From: Chara braunii
Taxonomy: Eukaryota; Streptophyta; Charophyceae; Charales; Characeae
Assembly: GCA_003427395.1 (NCBI GenBank)
Contig: BFEA01000152.1
Location: forward strand, 1,636,931-1,660,835
Length of the DNA stretch: 23,905 nt
Direction: 5' to 3'
The notes below the pieces were generated by a model. It was not told the DNA's origin and ran no database searches. It saw only the letters and a program-made list of their open reading frames with translations. Position 1 is the stretch's first letter, and each line of letters starts with the position of its first letter. A program made the translations under genes and the position numbers. Shown in pieces: positions 18,555 through 23,905 of the stretch.

Positions 18555-18644
18555 TTTTAATTGATTTTTTTAATTTTTATGGATCAGAAATTAAATTGAT
18601 CAGAACAGATACTACACTTGATCTCAGCGGAGGTCGAGAAAGGT
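18555..18644 (-). pseudogene. Second U2 snRNA 5'-end retrosequence with A-rich tail
   Basis: On the minus strand it starts ACCTTTCTCGACCT, keeps GATCAAGTGTAGTATCTG and a TTTAATTTCTGAT block, and is U2-like for about the first 66 nucleotides. It then passes directly into ATAAAAATTAAAAAAAT. Substitutions in the CGGCCTTTTGGC region distinguish it from the first copy. Flanking AAATTTCCTT and AAACTTCCTT may be an eroded target duplication. Confidence 0.85.
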
Positions 18645-18911
18645 GAAAACTTCCTTCTTGTTTGGTCGGTTTATGGTTTGTTAGGATTTGGTGGCCTGAG
18701 GCACTCCTTTCTACGGCCTAGGATTGGGAAATTATCAGTACAGCGGTCCTGGAGTTGGCCATTCTGGGACTGGATATACCCCAATGCCTACACCTAAGTT
18801 GGATAAAGGTCCCCAGTCCGTTCTTTGCCGGGTTGTTTTTTGGAGGATTTCCCATTTGTGGAGGAATTCCCAGGGCCGTGTCCCACCTGCACCGTTGAGC
18901 TTGCTAGTTAG

Positions 18912-19021
18912 CTACAGTCTTCCCCCGAATACAACGCACGGTCATATTGCTGAATTTGGTGTATCTTTCGGTCTAAATTCAGCTATAATGACCGTACGTT
19001 GTATTCGGGGGAAGACTGTAG
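18912..19021. mobile_element. Short hairpin element, copy 1
   Basis: The core 18920-19013 is a near-palindrome with ends TTCCCCCGAATACAACG and the complement, around a loop containing TATCTTTCGGTCTA. The flanks CTACAGTC (18912-18919) and GACTGTAG (19014-19021) extend the stem perfectly. No direct target duplication is seen. Confidence 0.88.
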
Positions 19022-19138
19022 TTCAACGTTGAGTTTTCTATCCGGTGTGGCATGGCGCGACCTCCGAGATGCATCTCCCTGACTTCCATCCGGCGGTTCG
19101 TTTTGTAAATGAAAATATAGTTTCGTTTTTCTTTGCTT

Positions 19139-19248
19139 TACCTTCCTTCCCCCGAATACAACGTACGGTCATTATAGCTGTATTTGAGGCATCTTTCAGT
19201 CTAGATACAGCTATAATGACCGTACGTTGTATTCGGGGGAAGAAGGTA
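19139..19248. mobile_element. Short hairpin element, copy 2
   Basis: The core 19147-19241 is nearly the same as copy 1 (TTCCCCCGAATACAACGTAC arms, loop CATCTTTCAGTCTA). The flanks TACCTTC(C) and GAAGGTA again extend the stem, but with a sequence different from copy 1. Confidence 0.88.
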
Positions 19249-19489
19249 GTCTTCAGAACAAGTGAACCCGCCGCTGCAAAGCTGCGGCACAGAAGAGGGG
19301 CGATGAGGAGAGGCAGGCAAAATTGGAGGGCAGCAAGTAAATATGCAGATGAACCCCCCCCCCAAAAAAAAATAAATAAATAAAATCTGGTAGCGAGGCT
19401 CTCGGAAGGGAATGTCCAAAATCAAGATTGGAGGAAAGCAAGAGAGAGGAGGACCAGCAGATCGGGGGGGGGGGGGAAGGTTTCCCATT

Positions 19490-19590
19490 AATTGTTCAAA
19501 TGCGGACCTGAGTTGGAATTCCAATGGGATCAGATGATACGGCTGGTCGGCGCAAAGGCGATATCTCAAGGCCGTCGCCTTCTATTGAAA
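19490..19590 (+). mobile_element. 5'-truncated SINE copy
   Basis: Starts within the head (CCCATTAATTGTTCAAATGC), keeps a box-B-like GAGTTGGAATTCC and the tail motifs GGCTGGTCGG and GATATCTCAAGGCCGTCGCC. It ends without a long A-tail. Confidence 0.8.
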
Positions 19591-19862
19591 ACAAAGAATA
19601 ACAGGTTTCATGCCGGGATCCCACAGACAATCCGGGATTGACGAATCGATCAAGCCCCAACTGCAACTGAACGTCGACCTTACACTCCTCCCACTCCTCC
19701 TCCTCCTCCTCCTCGTGTTCCTCCTCTTCCCGCGACCTTCCACTTCTCTTCCTCCTCTCTCCCCCCCCCTCCTCCTCCAGTTTCTCACCTTGACCATCGC
19801 TCCCAAAAGCCAAGCCCGATCATTCGACGAAATGTGAATGGATGAGAGATTGGAAAATGACC

Positions 19863-19894
<32 letters not shown>

Positions 19895-20556
19895 TTGAAA
19901 AGGACAATGACACGAGAGGGGGAGTCTGACGTGGACGGTGGAAAGTGAGGATCAAGGTAAGGATGACGATGATCAGGCATACGACAGGAGGAGGGAAGAG
20001 GAGAGGAGGAGGATGGAGGCAAGAGGTGACTCGAGAAAGGAGTAGCGGGAGGAGGAGGAGCAGCGGGAGTGGAAGGAGGAGCGGGAGCAGGACGATGAGG
20101 AGAGGAGAGGAAATGGCAGGAGGAGGACCGGGAAGAGGAGGATTGGGAACGGGAGGAAGAGGACGATGACGAGGAGGAGGGGAGGAAGCGGATAAAGCGG
20201 AGGAGGATGGAGGAGGAGGAGGATAGAGGAGGAGACCGCAGCAAGGAATATAGGAGAAGTGGGGGGAGGAAAAGAGGAGCGGGGGACGAGGAGGAGAGAG
20301 AGTGGCAGGAAGGGCGGGAGCGGGAGTGGGAGCTGGAAGAGTGGAAATGGCAGGAGAACCGGGAAGAGGAGGAGCGGGAGGGGGAGCGGGAGGAGGAGGA
20401 AGATGAGGAGGAGGAGGTGAGGCAGCGGAGGAAGTGAAGGAGGAGGAAGAAGAGGAAGAGGAAGAGGAGCAGGAGGCGGGATGAGTTATCCCCTACAGTT
20501 GGAATGATAGAAAGAATATTACCATGGCCCCTGAGCAAGGATGACACGCATAAATC

Positions 20557-20790
20557 GCGAGATGGTCGAAATTAAGAAAAAAAAAGAGATCGAACATGAG
20601 GACGAGGAGGACGAGGAGGCGGTGAGGAAGCGAAGGACGCAGAGGAAGTGGAGAAAGCGGAGGAGGTGGAGGACGTGGAGAAAGCGGAGGAGGAGGAGGA
20701 AGAGGAAGAGGGGCAGGAGGCGGGATGAGATATGCAAAAAAATGGTCGAGATCAAGCAAAAAAAAAAAGAGATCGAACATACTTCTGCAA
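20557..20790 (+). repeat. Direct repeat within the purine tract
   Basis: ATGGTCGAAATTAAG, an A run and GAGATCGAACAT at about 20562 recur as ATGGTCGAGATCAAGC, an A run and GAGATCGAACAT at about 20743. A roughly 182-bp segment was therefore duplicated. A GGGCAGGAGGCGGGATGAG-type segment before the second copy also matches 20467-20486. Confidence 0.8.
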
Positions 20791-21004
20791 ATTTCCCATT
20801 TTTCTGAGATTTCCCATTTTCTGACAACAAATAGGTGATTATAAATGTGAGAGGAGGAGGAGGAGGAGGAGGAAGGGGGGGGAGGGGGAGGAGGAGGGGT
20901 GGGAAGGAGGAGGGGAGGGAAGGAGGAGCACGAGGAGGAGGAGGAGGAGGAAGGCCAGAAGAGGGAAAAAGAAGAAGAACAGAAGATGAAGAGGAGCTCA
21001 GCCT

Positions 21005-21151
<147 letters not shown>

Positions 21152-21331
21152 GGGGAGGGGCGAGGAGGACATCGATCAGCAATAGGAGGTCGACGAACAA
21201 GAGGAGATCGGGGGTCTGGTTAGCAAGCGGCGGGAGGAGCGAAAAGAAGAGGAGGACGATGACCATTGGTAGGATGGGGGGTAGGAAGAAATGGGGCGCG
21301 GTCAGATTTTCACTGACACATCAGGAAAAAC

Positions 21332-21692
21332 GGACGAAACACTCTGTTACATGGATCCATAGTCACGTGGAGGGTTTACACATGTCGGCGCATAACGCAG
21401 GGGGGCGCGCTCTTTGCTAGACTCCCCACCGCCCAAGAAGTACTTTGCAAGGTGCATCGCCAGATGGTGGCTTCCATAGCACACCTCGATCCGCACGTAT
21501 GCACGTGCGCGGGCCCGCCTCTGCACTGACTTCCCAATGGCGGATCGAGGTGTGCTATGGAAGCCACCATCTGGCGATGCACCTTGCAAAGTACTTCTTG
21601 GGCGGTGGGGAGTCTAGCAAAGAGCGCGCCCCCCTGCGACATGTGTAAACCCTCCACGTGACTATGGATCCATGTGACAGAGTGTTTCGTCC
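21332..21692. mobile_element. Long near-perfect hairpin element
   Basis: The left arm 21332-21494 and right arm 21540-21692 are inverted copies. They differ only by a 10-bp segment (GCGCATAACG) present in the left arm and about one substitution. The loop of 45 bp includes ACGTATGCACGTGCGC and GCGGGCCCGC-like palindromes. Terminal sequence is GGACGAAACACTCTGT. No transposase is encoded. Alternatives are a foldback transposon, a recent palindromic rearrangement or a hairpin RNA locus. Confidence 0.9.
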
Positions 21693-21795
21693 CCAGGTAT
21701 TCTCACTCGTACGTCTGATTCCATTGGAAATCGAATTCAGGTCTGTATTTCAACACTTCATGGGTGTACCAACTGAACTAGGTCAGTTGGGATGT
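21693..21795 (-). mobile_element. SINE 5' portion abutting the hairpin
   Basis: On the minus strand it reads ACTGACCTAGTTCAGTTGG, GTACACCCATGAAGTGTTG, ACAGACCTGAATTCGATT and then CCTGGGG, where the hairpin element begins. The expected continuation CCGGTCAG is missing on this side. Confidence 0.8.
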
Positions 21796-21956
21796 ATCCA
21801 TTTTTAAGCTTGCCGGTGGCTTGGAACTGGTCTGAGGGCATGCTCACAGTACCGGTAGGCCCTTATAATCAATCCCAGAGTCAAAAAACCAGCGGCCAGA
21901 TCCTTGTGAAAAAAGGGGGCTCAACCTGGCTGCTGATTTGCGACTCTGCAATTACA

Positions 21957-22175
21957 AGGGCCTAGTGCGAGTATACTTTGACACTGTCCACAATGAACAC
22001 GGAGCCAGGTCCATCCATATGGACCTCTTTGAACGGAAAAGGAAAAAGAAAGAAAGAACGGGAGGTCTCCACTTTGGTTGGATGTTATGTAGCTGACCCT
22101 TGATTTAATCGCGGAGCTTAGTGTGAGTATACTCTCCAGAATGGACAAGGAGCCAGGTCCAATGGACCTGTTGTA
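21957..22175 (+). repeat. Diverged direct repeat, about 160 bp apart
   Basis: GTGCGAGTATACTTTGACAC near 21966 and GTGTGAGTATACTCTCCAG near 22122 begin two similar segments. Both continue with ACACGGAGCCAGGTCC / ACAAGGAGCCAGGTCC and end in ATGGACCT. No product is recognised. Confidence 0.75.
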
Positions 22176-22239
22176 AGCCACCAGTTCACACGAGACTAAG
22201 TTGACCAAACTACCTTCCAAAGGCTTGCGCCTTTTCAAA

Positions 22240-23566
22240 GTGGGCTGCGGCTTTTGCTACCAGCCCAGGCCGGAATAGGAAAGCTCTTATGGTGTATACC
22301 CCGGTAACAGGAACTGGGGGTTTAAACCGCCACCAGTACACGGCCCCAGCCTGAAAATGCAACTCGTCGACTACGAAAATTTCAGAGGCTTGGCCGACGG
22401 GACCACAATGGCTGGCGGCGCCAGCCAAAAAAGAAAGAAAGTGTGCCGCTGGTGGTTCGGAAAAGCTTGGCGCGTAGTAAGGCGGCCCCCAGGCCTGGGT
22501 GTACTGGAGGTTTAACGGAGACGAGAAAGAAAGAATGGGAGAACTCCACTTCTTCCTTTTTTTTTTTTTTTTTTTTTTTTTTGGTTTTGATCCTGGTTGC
22601 TCCAATCTATTGGTGGGGAGCCACACCTGCTTGAAACTGCGGGTCCAGCGTCCCATCATACATCAAGTATTCAGTATCCAGTGACGGCCTGCCAGCATTG
22701 CTTACCCTGACCCTGATCCTCAGGGGATTAACTGCGCAGGAGATGAGTTTGTTAAGGAGGCATGCAGGGGGGTCGGGAGAAAAGCGGTCACATCATCCCT
22801 ACTGCAACTCATGATAAAGTATTTGAGTTCTTTAAGATATAAAAGTGAAGGGGCAGCAAAAGGCAGTGGGAGTGGTGAGGCGGGGAAGTTCCTTACTCCA
22901 GGGGGCGACCGGAGATGGGAGCCCCTTCCCTCCCCTTCGGATCTGACTGATGATTTTCGTATAGGTTGGCCAGAAACTAAGAGCATAATCCTAATAGGAC
23001 TTTCCTGGATGTATCTGCCTGTAATTACAACCATATTCAGTAAAATAAGTCTCACTCTGACTATGGCCTAAGATTCTGGGTAAGTGCTAAGTGCGTGACG
23101 TATCAAGCCGCCGATTAGGTGACTGAAGCTACCTCTTCTGCCCCTTGTCCTTTCTTCCCTTCCTCCCTTCTCCCCCTCCTCCTTCTCCCTCCTTCCCCCT
23201 TTTTCACCACCTAGCCATGGGATGCTTCTTTAGAGGAAATCAAAAAAGGAAGAGGAGATATCAGATAGGGTGACCGAGGTCGTCATGCTGCGCCTCTGCC
23301 AAGGCCTCTGTGAAACACAGACAAGCTGGAGGGGAACACGATGTAAGGACAGGATTTCCCGACGATGTTTTACGGGTACATAATTTCATTAAAACACGCA
23401 TAGAGTCAAGAATTCCACCTCAAAAGAACAAAGAAAAAGAAAAGGAGTTCCACCCTAGATGGTCGTAACAAGTGGTTAGCGGCTACCCTCTTATATATTA
23501 TATTAACAAGTGGACCCCGCCACGGCTATGTCGTGGCGCACAGCAACACTCGCTGACACCCTGTGG

Positions 23567-23570
<4 letters not shown>
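22240..23570. other. Unassigned sequence with partial repeats
   Basis: A partial inverted repeat involves CCACCAGTACACGGCC near 22330 and GGGTGTACTGGAGG near 22497. AAAGAAAGAANGGGAG before a CTCCACTT segment occurs near 22050 and 22527. A T run lies at 22557-22582. A frame at 22811-23071 has no family motif. No gene is called. Confidence 0.5.
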
Positions 23571-23607
<37 letters not shown>

Positions 23608-23628
23608 GTCGGCGGCCACATCTCCCTA

Positions 23629-23671
<43 letters not shown>

Positions 23672-23864
23672 AACGTCTCACACACACATTGCATCGATAG
23701 GATGAGCAAAATCGGAATGAATCTTCTGCCGAAACGGGGAAATATACACTGCCACTTTTTGATTTGCTCGTTCTATCGATCCAAGTAGCGTGCGGCGAGC
23801 CGCGGGGCTGGAGACTTGGCTGTTGGCCGAGGTTGGAGAGTTATAGTCTCTCTCTCTCTCTCAT

Positions 23865-23905
<41 letters not shown>
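23571..23905. repeat. CT and CA microsatellites at the window end
   Basis: CT runs at about 23567-23604 and 23635-23664, a short CT run near 23848 and a CA run from about 23868 to the end. Spacers are unique; GAATGAATCTTCTG near 23716 recalls the foldback arm at 276-461. Confidence 0.95.

Noticed and set aside
18258-18644. Functional U2 snRNA genes
   Set aside because: Both lack the Sm site and 3' stem-loops, end in A-rich tails and have no upstream snRNA promoter element that I can see.
22720-23071. Possible coding exon around the 86-codon frame at 22811
   Set aside because: An acceptor-like GCGCAG lies upstream, but the translation shows no TrmA/RumA catalytic motif or other family resemblance.

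Overview
This is an intergenic, repeat-dominated stretch of a nuclear genome, most likely from the green lineage. It has long microsatellites, spliceosomal-type sequence, an L1-like retrotransposon, tRNA-derived SINEs and a multi-kilobase satellite, and no operons. The U2 snRNA-derived sequences begin ACCTTTCT, as plant U2 does, rather than with the animal-type 5' end. The one genuine coding exon is closest to plant nuclear genes for a TRAM/TrmA-type RNA methyltransferase. A charophyte alga or early land plant would fit, but that is inference.

Layout. 1-650: GA, GT and CT microsatellites around a 185-bp foldback. 655-4310: a decayed L1-type LINE on the minus strand (endonuclease, reverse transcriptase, A-tail on the left), broken by stops and frameshifts. 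4310-9300: no recognisable gene, but two adjacent arrays of hairpin-forming monomers (about 122 bp at 6236-6780; variable spacing at 7074-7750). 9420-12153: a satellite of 81-bp monomers with a higher-order structure of about 570-595 bp containing inverted monomers. 12154-13483: nothing recognised. 13484-13680: a complete tRNA-derived SINE with an 11-bp target-site duplication. 13883-15139: first exon of a TRAM-domain RNA methyltransferase gene on the plus strand, ending at a consensus splice donor. The rest of that gene is not seen.

15140-19600: presumed intron or flank packed with SINE copies and fragments, CTA microsatellites, two U2 snRNA-derived retrosequences and two short hairpin elements. 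19650-21290: a strongly purine-biased GGA-rich tract including about 80 bp of GA joined to 63 consecutive Gs. 21332-21692: a nearly perfect hairpin with arms of about 160 bp, abutting another SINE. 21700-23905: duplicated fragments, unassigned sequence and terminal CT/CA repeats.

The LINE family is the plausible enzymatic source for SINE and U2 mobilisation, because the insertions carry A-rich tails and 11-18-bp target duplications. The strongest candidates for something undescribed are the U2-headed retrosequences, the tandem hairpin arrays whose stems vary while pairing is kept, the higher-order satellite with embedded inversions, and the short hairpins whose flanks are copy-specific yet inverted.
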